Source of the DNA: Fictibacillus halophilus
GTDB taxonomy: Bacteria; Bacillota; Bacilli; Bacillales; Fictibacillaceae
Assembly: GCF_016401385.1 (NCBI RefSeq)
Contig: NZ_JAEACF010000001.1
Coordinates: forward strand, 2,480,001 to 2,544,000
Length of the DNA: 64,000 nt
Direction of reading: 5' to 3'
The stretch's first letter is position 1; each line of letters begins with the position of its first letter. Under the pieces are notes generated by a model. That model was not told the DNA's origin. It worked only from the letters and a program-made list of their open reading frames with translations, and searched no databases. The position numbers were made by a program, and so were the translations under genes. Of the stretch, positions 29,665 through 35,990 are shown piece by piece.

Positions 29665-29695
29665 TAATATGAGATGTGGAGAGTGGAAATATACA
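29665..29695 (-). promoter_or_regulatory. SigG (forespore) promoter of gerA-gerC
   Basis: On the minus strand TGTATA, 18-nt spacer, CATATTA. The SigG consensus is TGAATA / CATAMTA, so one mismatch in each box. It lies 28 nt before the gerA start, and forespore expression is what is expected for ger operons. Confidence 0.7.
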
Positions 29696-29696
29696 A

Positions 29697-29730
29697 AAAA
29701 GCATTCCAATCCTTGACCGGAATACTTTTT
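29697..29730. terminator. Hairpin upstream of gerA promoter
   Basis: AAAGCATTCC pairs with GGAATACTTT across GATTGG-type loop sequence, with A-run before and T-run after; it shields the ger promoter from upstream transcription. Confidence 0.65.
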
Positions 29731-29746
29731 GATAATCATTATAAAA

Positions 29747-29773
29747 GCCTCTAATATAACCAACATTAGAGGC
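29747..29773. terminator. Bidirectional-looking terminator after pyrH paralogue
   Basis: GCCTCTAAT (29747-29755) pairs perfectly with ATTAGAGGC (29765-29773); A-run before (29743-29746) and TTTAT after. Likely the 3' end of the UMP kinase paralogue transcript on the minus strand. Confidence 0.65.
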
Positions 29774-29893
29774 TTTATACAAAACCAAAACATATTGTTT
29801 CTTTTGCTTTTTACTTCATTGACAAGTTGATTGTAACGGAAATCAACTACTCTCAAAAGCAACAAAGGATAATACGAAATCAGCTTTTTAAAA
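29770..29893. repeat. MITE-like element lacking its core (scar copy)
   Basis: Carries both arms of the repeat family: left ATTGTTTCTTTTGC, TTCATTGACAAGTTGATTGTA and right ACGGAAATCAACTACTCTCA, AAAGCAAC, AATACGAAATCAGCTTTTT. The structured middle that begins GTGGAAGGTGCGAG and ends GCGAGCACCTG in other copies is missing, so the two end motifs TTGATTGTA and ACGGAAATCAA abut at about 29835/29836. Confidence 0.75.
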
Positions 29894-29898
29894 ATAAT

Positions 29899-30633
29899 TT
29901 ACACAAGAGCTGTTTCTATGTTGTGACTGATGAATGTGCCTACATCCTCACCGTTACATATCTTCAGAAACGATCCTTCTTGGTTGAAATCAAAGAGGTG
30001 GATCGGCAATCCATGATCACGAGCGAGAATAAGTGCAGATTGATCCATCACTTTTAAATTGTTCCTTATTGCTTCGTCATAGTGCAAAGTTGCGTATTTT
30101 CTTGCTTGTTTAAAACGATTTGGATCACTGTCATATACGCCATCAACTCCTTGCTTTGCACAGAGTATGGCATCACAGTTCATCTCTAGTGCTCTTTGAA
30201 CTGCCGGATAATCGGTAGTTACGTATGGTTGACCGTTACCTCCAGCAAAAATGACGACATATCCTTTGTTCAGATGATGTACTGCTCTTAAGCGAATATA
30301 TGGTTCCGCTACGGCACTAATCGGAACAGAACTCATCACTCTTACTTCTTGGTCTATTTTACTTTTTAGGACCCCTCTAAGCATCAGGCTGTTAATGACT
30401 GTTCCAAGTGTTCCGATCTGATCAGCTTCTACTCTTTCAATTCCCCAATACTCAGCTAAATTCCCTCTAAAAATGTTCCCTCCACCAACAACGATAGCTA
30501 CTTCAATCCCTTTTTCAAGAACAGATAACACTTCTTTAGCAATATGGTTTAAAGAAAGATGATCAAAACCTGATCCTTGTTGGCCAGCAAGCGCCCCACC
30601 ACTTAACTTAATCAGTACTCGTTTATAACGCAT
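29899..30633 (-). CDS. UMP kinase paralogue (PyrH-like), stand-alone
   Basis: 244 aa from ATG at 30633 (AAGGAGG 8 nt upstream). Amino acid kinase fold of the bacterial UMP kinase type: YKRVLIKLSGGALAG, IAIVVGGGNIFRG-like VAIVVGGGNIFRGNLAEYWG, RVEADQIGTLGTVINSLMLR, GGNGQPYVTTDYPAVQRALE (nucleotide specificity region GTGxPxFTTD in canonical PyrH), AKQGVDGVYDSDPNRF and QSALILARDHGLPIHLFDF. It phosphorylates UMP if active. Canonical pyrH lies in rpsB-tsf-pyrH-frr; this gene is alone and its sequence is diverged (GNGQPYVTTDYP instead of GTGQPYFSTDTT), so I regard it as a second copy. It is preceded by an attenuator-like leader. Confidence 0.85.
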   Translation of the reverse strand: MRYKRVLIKLSGGALAGQQGSGFDHLSLNHIAKEVLSVLEKGIEVAIVVGGGNIFRGNLAEYWGIERVEADQIGTLGTVINSLMLRGVLKSKIDQEVRVMSSVPISAVAEPYIRLRAVHHLNKGYVVIFAGGNGQPYVTTDYPAVQRALEMNCDAILCAKQGVDGVYDSDPNRFKQARKYATLHYDEAIRNNLKVMDQSALILARDHGLPIHLFDFNQEGSFLKICNGEDVGTFISHNIETALV

Positions 30634-30673
30634 CTGCTTTTCCTCCTTCTTCATACACATAAAGAGAATGGGT

Positions 30674-30716
30674 ACAAAAAAAGAACAAATGACAATAGAT
30701 ATGTCATCTGTTCTTT
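30674..30716 (-). terminator. Attenuator terminator upstream of the UMP kinase paralogue
   Basis: AAAGAACAAATGACA (30680-30694) pairs with TGTCATCTGTTCTTT (30702-30716) with one mismatch, followed on the minus strand by a T-run (forward A-run 30675-30682). It begins exactly at the stop codon of the 18-aa leader frame and lies 41 nt before the kinase start, i.e. inside the 5' leader. Confidence 0.85.
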
Positions 30717-30772
30717 CAATTCATAAGATGGATTGTAAGGAGTTGAGTACTTTTGTATCGTGTTCCCTTCAT
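30716..30772 (-). CDS. 18-aa leader peptide of the UMP kinase paralogue
   Basis: MKGTRYKSTQLLTIHLMN, ATG at 30772 with GAGGAGGG spaced 6 nt upstream, the strongest ribosome site in this region. Its TGA abuts the 5' arm of the terminator at 30674-30716. GGATTGTAA at the ribosome site/start (minus strand, forward 30772-30780) is perfectly complementary to TTACAATCC within the frame (forward 30730-30738), so the initiation region can be hidden in a hairpin. The layout is that of translation-coupled attenuation. Confidence 0.65.
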   Translation of the reverse strand: MKGTRYKSTQLLTIHLMN

Positions 30773-30804
30773 TACAATCCCTCCTCTTTTCTTCTTTCCA
30801 ATCA

Positions 30805-30812
30805 TTATATAC
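30805..30812 (-). promoter_or_regulatory. Probable promoter of the leader/UMP kinase unit (-10 only)
   Basis: TATAAT on the minus strand (GTATATAATGATTGG) about 35 nt before the leader start codon. The -35 is poor (TCACCC at 17 nt) and falls inside the inverted repeat 30827-30865, consistent with a regulated promoter. Confidence 0.5.
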
Positions 30813-30826
30813 AAAAAATTGGATTT

Positions 30827-30865
30827 GGGTGAAATATAACTGGTTTTTTTTTTGATATTTCACCC
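30827..30865. repeat. Inverted repeat at the UMP kinase promoter
   Basis: GGGTGAAATAT (30827-30837) and ATATTTCACCC (30855-30865) are perfect inverses, extended outward by ATTT / (T)AAAT; the 17-nt loop has a run of about 12 T. Placed at and just upstream of the -35 region of the minus-strand promoter; candidate operator. Confidence 0.6.
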
Positions 30866-31007
30866 TAAATCAATAAACACATAAGGAAAATGAAAAAAAT
30901 ACTCTTAAAACTTCTATATATAGACAAGTGTCATATGCATTTTAAAACCTTGTTACATATAATGCATGGACAAGAAATAGTCAATACCATTACCAGGAGG
31001 CAATATT

Positions 31008-31787
31008 TTGAATTGTAAAAACAAACTCTCACCTAGAGAGCTTGCTAATTTATTATGTAAGCACGTTACAGTCAGAGCAGGGGAAGATGTAGAGGAGTCT
31101 GGCAAACTAGTCTGTGTTGGAAGAGACTTTATAGCAATCAAGACAGATGACAGAGAGGTTCTTTACTTTCCTTTAAATAATGTAAGATCCGTTTCAGTAG
31201 CAACCGACAGAAACTGTTGCAACACGGACCGTAAGAAAGTTTGTAACGATACGTTCCAAAGCATCTTACGAAAACTAATCAACTGTAAAGTAAGAGTGAA
31301 TGACGGTAGTGACGATGATGGCGAAGTTGAAGGCGTTCTAACTCGTGTTAACCGCACATCCATTCAAGTAGTAGAAGACGACGAACTCGTAATCATCGCA
31401 ATCGGCTCCATCAACTTTATTACGCAAGCAGGCGAAATCGGTGACGACGAAAGCAGCAACTGCAGAATCTTATGCTGTAAAAAAGAAAAGCCTTGCTGCA
31501 AAAAGAAAGAAGAATGTAAGCCAGAATCTTCTTCAAGTTCAAGCTCAAGTTCTAGCTCTAGTTCATCTGTAGTATGGTGTAAACCTGAATCTTCATCGTC
31601 TTCATCATCTTCATCTTCCAGTTCTTCTGTACTGTGGTGCAAAAAAGAATCTTCATCTTCATCTTCATCTTCTTCATCTTCTAGCTGGTGCAAAGAGTCT
31701 TCCTCAACACACGATCATTGGAAGAAAAAGAAGCACAAGAAGAGAAACTCTGAAGATTTAGAATCTAGAGGCTGGTTCAAGCTTTAA
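31008..31787 (+). CDS. CotB-like spore coat protein with serine blocks
   Basis: 259 aa from TTG with AGGAGG upstream. The N-terminal half contains two related domains of about 65 residues (LCKHVTVRAGEDVEESGKLV and INCKVRVNDGSDDDGEVEGV), each like the CotB/YtfJ-neighbour coat-protein repeat (x-G-K-L-V/xx-I-x-V-x-x-D). Then a Cys/Lys linker (CCKKEKPCCKKKEECK) and three blocks of 12-14 consecutive Ser separated by VVWCKPE, VLWCKKE and WCKE, and a basic HWKKKKHKKR tail. B. subtilis CotB also has a Ser-rich C-terminus that is phosphorylated. Serine codons differ between blocks, so this is not recent slippage. Probably an outer coat or exosporium component. Confidence 0.75.
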   Translation: MNCKNKLSPRELANLLCKHVTVRAGEDVEESGKLVCVGRDFIAIKTDDREVLYFPLNNVRSVSVATDRNCCNTDRKKVCNDTFQSILRKLINCKVRVNDGSDDDGEVEGVLTRVNRTSIQVVEDDELVIIAIGSINFITQAGEIGDDESSNCRILCCKKEKPCCKKKEECKPESSSSSSSSSSSSSSVVWCKPESSSSSSSSSSSSSVLWCKKESSSSSSSSSSSSWCKESSSTHDHWKKKKHKKRNSEDLESRGWFKL

Positions 31788-31795
31788 TTTTTACG

Positions 31796-31840
31796 AAGCT
31801 GTTCAAAAGTAAGGATACTTACTTTTGGCAGCTTTTTTTT
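31796..31840 (+). terminator. Terminator of the coat protein gene
   Basis: AAGCTGTTCAAAAGTAAG (31796-31813) pairs with CTTACTTTTGGCAGCTT (31818-31834), followed by eight T. Confidence 0.88.
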
Positions 31841-31854
31841 GTTTCTCAAGATTT

Positions 31855-32583
31855 TTATGATAAATGAGTCAGAAGCAACGAACATAAAAGGCCTAAGGAA
31901 GTTATAAAACCAACTGCTACTCCAGCGTCTTCATGAGCTTCAGGTAGCATGGTAGACGCTACCATCGCCATGATTGCACCTCCTGCAAATGCACCGATCA
32001 ACGAAAGTGAAGCTACTGAGGCATTCTCCAACAAGAGAAACCCAAGAAAAGCAGCGAGTGCAGAAATACCGAAAACAGAAAACCACATGCCAAGAATTTT
32101 CCGACGCGAAAAACCTTCTCTTAACAACCCAATCGAACTTGATAGGCCTTCAGGAAAGTTACTTAAGAAAATGGCGACGACAAGGAGCCAGCTTACTTTG
32201 CTATGATCGATCAAGCTCGCACCAATCAAAACAGATTCCGGAATGGCATCTAATAATGTTCCAAGGAAAATCGCCATGCCTACACCTTTTGTTTTCTTAT
32301 CGCCTGATTTCTTTCTTTCATGGCCCCCCTTTTTAGCAAGAAAACTATTTATGCCAGTAAAGAGAGCTGCCCCGAAAATAAAGCCTGCAGATGTCACCAA
32401 TAAATCACTCTGCTCTACTGCCTCAATTAAGAGTTCAAAAGAAACGGCACCTATTAATATCCCTGTTCCAAAAGCCATAATCCATGCTGTCCATTTTTTA
32501 GGAATTCGAAAAGCCAGGGCTGTAAAGCATCCTAAAAGTACAGCTGAACCTGCTATTCCTCCCCAAAAGGCGGCAAGTAGCAT
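31855..32583 (-). CDS. ZIP-family metal transporter
   Basis: 242-aa membrane protein with about eight helices. ZIP signature in helices 4-5: GTLLDAIPESVLIGASL and VAIFLSNFPEGLSSSIGLL (His replaced, Asn/Pro/Glu retained), N-terminal FGTGILIGAVSFELL. Imports divalent metals such as zinc or iron, or in some members exports them. ATG with AAAGGAG. The large cytoplasmic loop (KKGGHERKKSGDKK) is basic rather than the usual His-rich loop. Confidence 0.82.
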   Translation of the reverse strand: MLLAAFWGGIAGSAVLLGCFTALAFRIPKKWTAWIMAFGTGILIGAVSFELLIEAVEQSDLLVTSAGFIFGAALFTGINSFLAKKGGHERKKSGDKKTKGVGMAIFLGTLLDAIPESVLIGASLIDHSKVSWLLVVAIFLSNFPEGLSSSIGLLREGFSRRKILGMWFSVFGISALAAFLGFLLLENASVASLSLIGAFAGGAIMAMVASTMLPEAHEDAGVAVGFITSLGLLCSLLLTHLS

Positions 32584-32627
32584 TCTCTTTAACTCCTTTC
32601 CTCATTTATTATCTGCATCGCACTATT

Positions 32628-32672
32628 AAAAACGACTCATAAAGGGATAGTTTCACCTCTATGAGCCGTTTT
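32628..32672. terminator. Terminator between ZIP gene and TM-helix-repeat gene
   Basis: AAAACGACTCAT (32629-32640) pairs with ATGAGCCGTTTT (32661-32672) with one mismatch; T- and A-runs at both ends. Serves the minus-strand gene ending at 32689. Confidence 0.75.
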
Positions 32673-32688
32673 CATTCTATTGGTTTAA

Positions 32689-34428
32689 TTAATCATTTCG
32701 TTTTGGATTATTGTTGATGCCAAATTCTTCACTAGGTGTGTTTAAGTGATCAAACTGACGATCTTTCGCGATTGTATGGGGTTTATTTATATCTACATCT
32801 ATAAGATTGCTTTCCGGCTTAGAGGAGTCTGTACGGAAATCTTTTAAACTCGTCTTGTCTTTCCATTGTGATGGGTCTGGACTTTGAATCGTTGTCTCTT
32901 CCATCTTTCGGCTCCACTTATTAAGAGTACGTCCAGCCGCTTCACGACCACCAAGTCCAAAGGCTAGACCAAACGCAATCGTAAATCCACCTAAAATGAG
33001 AATGAATGCAGCGTTTACGATTGTTTTCGCTACTCCAAGCTGATCAAGAGCCATAAAGAAAGCAAGTGTGATAATCGTATACTTCGCGATGTTGCCAAGC
33101 AGCTTCCCTTCTGTTTGCTGTTTGATCATACTCTGAACAACGCGTTTCACAAGGTCTCCTGCATAGAAACCGATTCCTAGTATTAACACAGCCGTTAACA
33201 CCATCGGGATATACGCTAGTACAACTGATAAAATATTGACTAAGCTCTCTAGCTTAACGAGCTGAAGCGCCTCAATCGTAAACAACAGCACAACAACCAC
33301 TTGAGCTGCATATCCAATTATCTCAGAGATTGTGAACGTTTGATTTGTTTTATGAAGTGATCCAAGCCCCATCTTATGAAAGATGCCATTGAATCCAACT
33401 CGTTCTAATAAAGAGGTAACAGCTTGTTTCACCCATTTTCCAAGCCATAATCCAACAGCTACTAAAAGGATAGCAACAATGATGTTTGGAATCATGTCCA
33501 TGATCTGACCTAACATACCGATTGCTGGTCCAGAAATACCATTAATATCAAGCGTTTCTAAAGCTGAAATAACAACTGGAATTAAGATAAATACATACAC
33601 GATTGTTCCAATGATTTGAGAAAGAGATGTTTTTTCTAGTGCACGTTCGGCACCAAGTTTTGAAGCTAAACGGTCTGTACCAATGCTCTCTAAGAAATTA
33701 GCGATAATCTCTTTAACGATTTTAGCAACGAGCCATCCTACAAAAAGAATGATTGCTGCGCCGAGCAATTTTGGTAAGAATGCGAAGAGGCCTGTCAGCA
33801 TACCTTCCAATGGTTCAGAAATGGCATCAATGCCTAAAGCAGATAATACAGCTGGCAGGAACAATAACAAGGTGAGATAAAATACTGCTTTTGATGCAGA
33901 GAAAACTGCCTTGTCAGATTGACGAGGATCACGGGTCAGTTTCCAACGATGTAATAATCTTTCAAATCCTGTATTCTGACCAAGTTTTTTCACTAGAATG
34001 GATAAGCCTGATGCGATCAACCATGCAACCGCTGCGATAAGGGCTGCTTTTAGTAGGTTAGGAATCGCTGCCGCAATCACACCTAATGCATTTGAGATTG
34101 GTTGTGCGACATACGGAAGACTAAGCATGTTCAAAAACATGACAATGGCTACTGCCATCAGAATCCAAAATACAACCTTACTAATCACTTCTTCAGAAGA
34201 ATACTTTCTTGTGCGCGTTTGTTCCACTTGATCTTCATGGATATCAGGTTTCATCCACCTCGCGACTTTGTTGTCAAAATCCGTTTTGTGTAATGCTTTT
34301 TTTACTGCTTTTGCAACCAATGAGGCGATCAGCCAACCAATTAATAAAACTAAAATAGCAAGAAGCAAATCTGGCAATCTACCTAAATAAGCCATCCAAG
34401 AATCTGTAACTCCATTGTAATCGTACAT
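32689..34428 (-). CDS. Conserved TM-helix repeat protein (mechanosensitive channel-like)
   Basis: 579 aa from ATG at 34428 (AAGGAGG 6 nt upstream). Five modules share the pattern hydrophobic helix + GWLIA...VKK: LPDLLLAILVLLIGWLIASL, IPNLLKAALIAAVAWLIASG, LPKLLGAAIILFVGWLVAKI, IPNIIVAILLVAVGLWLGKW and IPMVLTAVLILGIGFYAGDL. This is the conserved TM helix (PF05552-type) family often annotated as mechanosensitive ion channel. The C-terminus GFTIAFGLAFGLGGREAAGR is also typical; the last 90 residues are hydrophilic. A role in osmotic or envelope stress is inferred from the family only. Confidence 0.85.
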   Translation of the reverse strand: MYDYNGVTDSWMAYLGRLPDLLLAILVLLIGWLIASLVAKAVKKALHKTDFDNKVARWMKPDIHEDQVEQTRTRKYSSEEVISKVVFWILMAVAIVMFLNMLSLPYVAQPISNALGVIAAAIPNLLKAALIAAVAWLIASGLSILVKKLGQNTGFERLLHRWKLTRDPRQSDKAVFSASKAVFYLTLLLFLPAVLSALGIDAISEPLEGMLTGLFAFLPKLLGAAIILFVGWLVAKIVKEIIANFLESIGTDRLASKLGAERALEKTSLSQIIGTIVYVFILIPVVISALETLDINGISGPAIGMLGQIMDMIPNIIVAILLVAVGLWLGKWVKQAVTSLLERVGFNGIFHKMGLGSLHKTNQTFTISEIIGYAAQVVVVLLFTIEALQLVKLESLVNILSVVLAYIPMVLTAVLILGIGFYAGDLVKRVVQSMIKQQTEGKLLGNIAKYTIITLAFFMALDQLGVAKTIVNAAFILILGGFTIAFGLAFGLGGREAAGRTLNKWSRKMEETTIQSPDPSQWKDKTSLKDFRTDSSKPESNLIDVDINKPHTIAKDRQFDHLNTPSEEFGINNNPKRND

Positions 34429-34454
34429 GTTTGTCCTCCTTTTTCTCATTTAAT

Positions 34455-34667
34455 AAGGCTGTTTTTCTATTCACTGTTGCTCTTCGATAGTGGTTGATTT
34501 CGGTTCCAGGTGCTCGCTTTCCGGGGGGGCGTGCGGTGAGCCACCTTGCCGCTTTGCGCCTGAAGGTGTCTCACCTGTCACACTAATCCCCCAGGAGTCT
34601 CCCACCTTACACTACAATCAACTTGTCAATGAAAATCAAAAGCAACAATAGTTTAAAAAAGAGCCTT
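34455..34667. repeat. MITE-like palindromic element, copy 4 (best preserved ends)
   Basis: 213 bp with imperfect terminal inverted repeats of about 35 bp: AAGGCTGTTTTTCTATTCAC, TGTTGC on the left, GCAACAATAGTTTAAAAAAG, AGCCTT on the right. Inside, GGTTGATTTCGGTTCCAGGT to CCACCTTACACTACAATCAA holds GCTCGCTTTCC, GTGCGGTGAGCC, CGCTTTGCGCC, GTGTCTCACCTG and CAGGAGTCTC. Confidence 0.9.
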
Positions 34668-34751
34668 TCATAAAAACGTCTACATTAGCTCTACTTTCCC
34701 AAAGCTTGATTTCGTTAAACTAGAGCTTTCTATCCGAAAACAAGGATATAT

Positions 34752-34780
34752 TTTACATTTGTCATAGTTTTCGGTATAAT
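34752..34780 (+). promoter_or_regulatory. SigA promoter of the ABC-2 exporter operon
   Basis: TTTACA (34752-34757), 17-nt spacer, TATAAT (34775-34780). Predicted transcription start about 34787, giving a leader of about 175 nt before the ATPase gene. Confidence 0.8.
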
Positions 34781-34815
34781 TAGTGCAACCGTTTTCAAAA
34801 AAGGAGAAGGATAAC

Positions 34816-34845
34816 ATGTGGATTTCTATCATACAATCAAACTAA
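34816..34845 (+). CDS. 9-aa leader peptide upstream of the ABC-2 exporter
   Basis: MWISIIQSN with AAGGAGAAGG ending 5 nt before the ATG, as strong a ribosome site as any in the operon. Too short for a functional protein; followed by a Rho-independent terminator at 34910. This is the leader-peptide layout used for attenuation in antibiotic-responsive ABC genes. Confidence 0.6.
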   Translation: MWISIIQSN

Positions 34846-34909
34846 CTTCATATCCCTTCATAACCTGACGCGTTTTTTGGTGAGCAAAAAATTACATATG
34901 CACACACAT

Positions 34910-34936
34910 CCGCAGGTATTTTTCTGTGGTTTTTTT
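34910..34936 (+). terminator. Attenuator terminator in exporter leader
   Basis: CCGCAG (34910-34915) pairs with CTGTGG (34924-34929, one G-U) and is followed by seven T. It lies 25 nt before the ATPase start and inside the transcribed leader. ACCTG (34863-34867) could instead pair with CAGGT (34913-34917), which would break the stem. Confidence 0.75.
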
Positions 34937-34961
34937 GTGTCCATTTTTAAGGAGAACGAAC

Positions 34962-35990
34962 ATGATTGTTGTAAAAAATTTAGAAAAACATTATAAGATC
35001 GCAAAGCGAGATCCTGGATTAAGAGGAGCCATAAAATCATTGTTTCACAGAAAATTTGAAACAAAAAAAGCGGTTAAGAAGATTAACATGCATATTAAAG
35101 CAGGAGAGATGGTTGGATATATTGGGGCGAACGGTGCTGGGAAATCTACAACGATTAAGATGTTAACAGGCATTCTCACTCCAACTTCAGGAGAGGTCAA
35201 GGTAAATGGAATCATCCCTTATGAGAACAGACAACAAAATGCAAGTCACATTGGCGCTGTTTTTGGTCAGCGTACACAACTATTTTGGGATATTCCTGTT
35301 AGAGAAAGCTATGAACTTCTTAAACACATTTACGAGATTCCTCAAGCGCAGTATGAAGAGACTTTAAAAGAGTTTATTGATGTACTTCATTTAGAGCCGC
35401 TGCTCGGTATCCCTGTTAGGCAGCTATCGTTAGGGCAAAAGATGCGCTGTGAACTTGCTGCCGCTTTTTTGCACCGTCCGAAAGTCGTTTATTTGGATGA
35501 ACCTACAATCGGCTTGGATGTGGCCGTAAAGGTTCGAATTCGCGCTTTCATTAAACAAATGAACGCTAGATACGGCACAACCGTGCTTCTTACTACTCAT
35601 GACATGCAAGACATCGAAGAGATTTGTCAGCGAATTATCATTATTGATGATGGTAGTGTGATCTATGATGGCTCTATCCAAGACATCAAGTCTCAGTTCG
35701 GTGATAAGCGTGTTATTCATTTCGAACTAGAAGATGCTGCTGAATCTTTTGTTTTACCGGAAGCCATTAGTGCAATAACAGAGGTTCTTCCAAGAAGCGA
35801 TGAAGATCCTTATCTTGTATCCCTCTCATTCAGCAATAAAAATATCTCTGGTGCAGAAGTCATCCATACGATGATGAATCATTATTCTGTTGCTGATCTA
35901 ACCATTGCGGATGCAAAGATAGAAACCATCGTTGAAGAAATATATGGAAGAGGTATGAAAAAGGAGGTTCAGCATGAGGAAATACTTTGA
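34962..35990 (+). CDS. ABC-2 exporter ATP-binding protein (COG4586 type)
   Basis: 342 aa from ATG at 34962 (AAGGAG 7 nt upstream). Walker A YIGANGAGKSTTIKMLTG, Q-loop FGQRTQLFWDIP, signature LSLGQKMRCELAAAF (LSLGQ rather than LSGGQ, usual in this group), Walker B VVYLDEPTIGLD, switch LTTHDMQDIEEIC, and a C-terminal regulatory domain of about 110 residues. Partners are the two permeases that follow. Family members export drugs or other hydrophobic cations; the substrate here is unknown. The attenuator ahead suggests induction by an inhibitor. Confidence 0.9.
   Translation: MIVVKNLEKHYKIAKRDPGLRGAIKSLFHRKFETKKAVKKINMHIKAGEMVGYIGANGAGKSTTIKMLTGILTPTSGEVKVNGIIPYENRQQNASHIGAVFGQRTQLFWDIPVRESYELLKHIYEIPQAQYEETLKEFIDVLHLEPLLGIPVRQLSLGQKMRCELAAAFLHRPKVVYLDEPTIGLDVAVKVRIRAFIKQMNARYGTTVLLTTHDMQDIEEICQRIIIIDDGSVIYDGSIQDIKSQFGDKRVIHFELEDAAESFVLPEAISAITEVLPRSDEDPYLVSLSFSNKNISGAEVIHTMMNHYSVADLTIADAKIETIVEEIYGRGMKKEVQHEEIL

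Noticed and set aside
29644..29865. 73-codon minus-strand frame between ger and the UMP kinase paralogue
   Set aside because: It crosses two terminators, the scar element and the SigG promoter, with no ribosome site.
30651..30863. 70-codon minus-strand frame through the UMP kinase leader
   Set aside because: It starts inside the inverted repeat without a ribosome site and runs through the attenuator; the 18-codon frame with GAGGAGGG is the one supported.
30930..31007. SigE or SigK promoter for the CotB-like gene
   Set aside because: CATATAAT resembles a SigE -10 but no -35 at proper spacing could be found.
31364..31693. Minus-strand Asp/Glu-rich frame of 109 codons
   Set aside because: It is the antisense shadow of the poly-serine coding blocks; no ribosome site.
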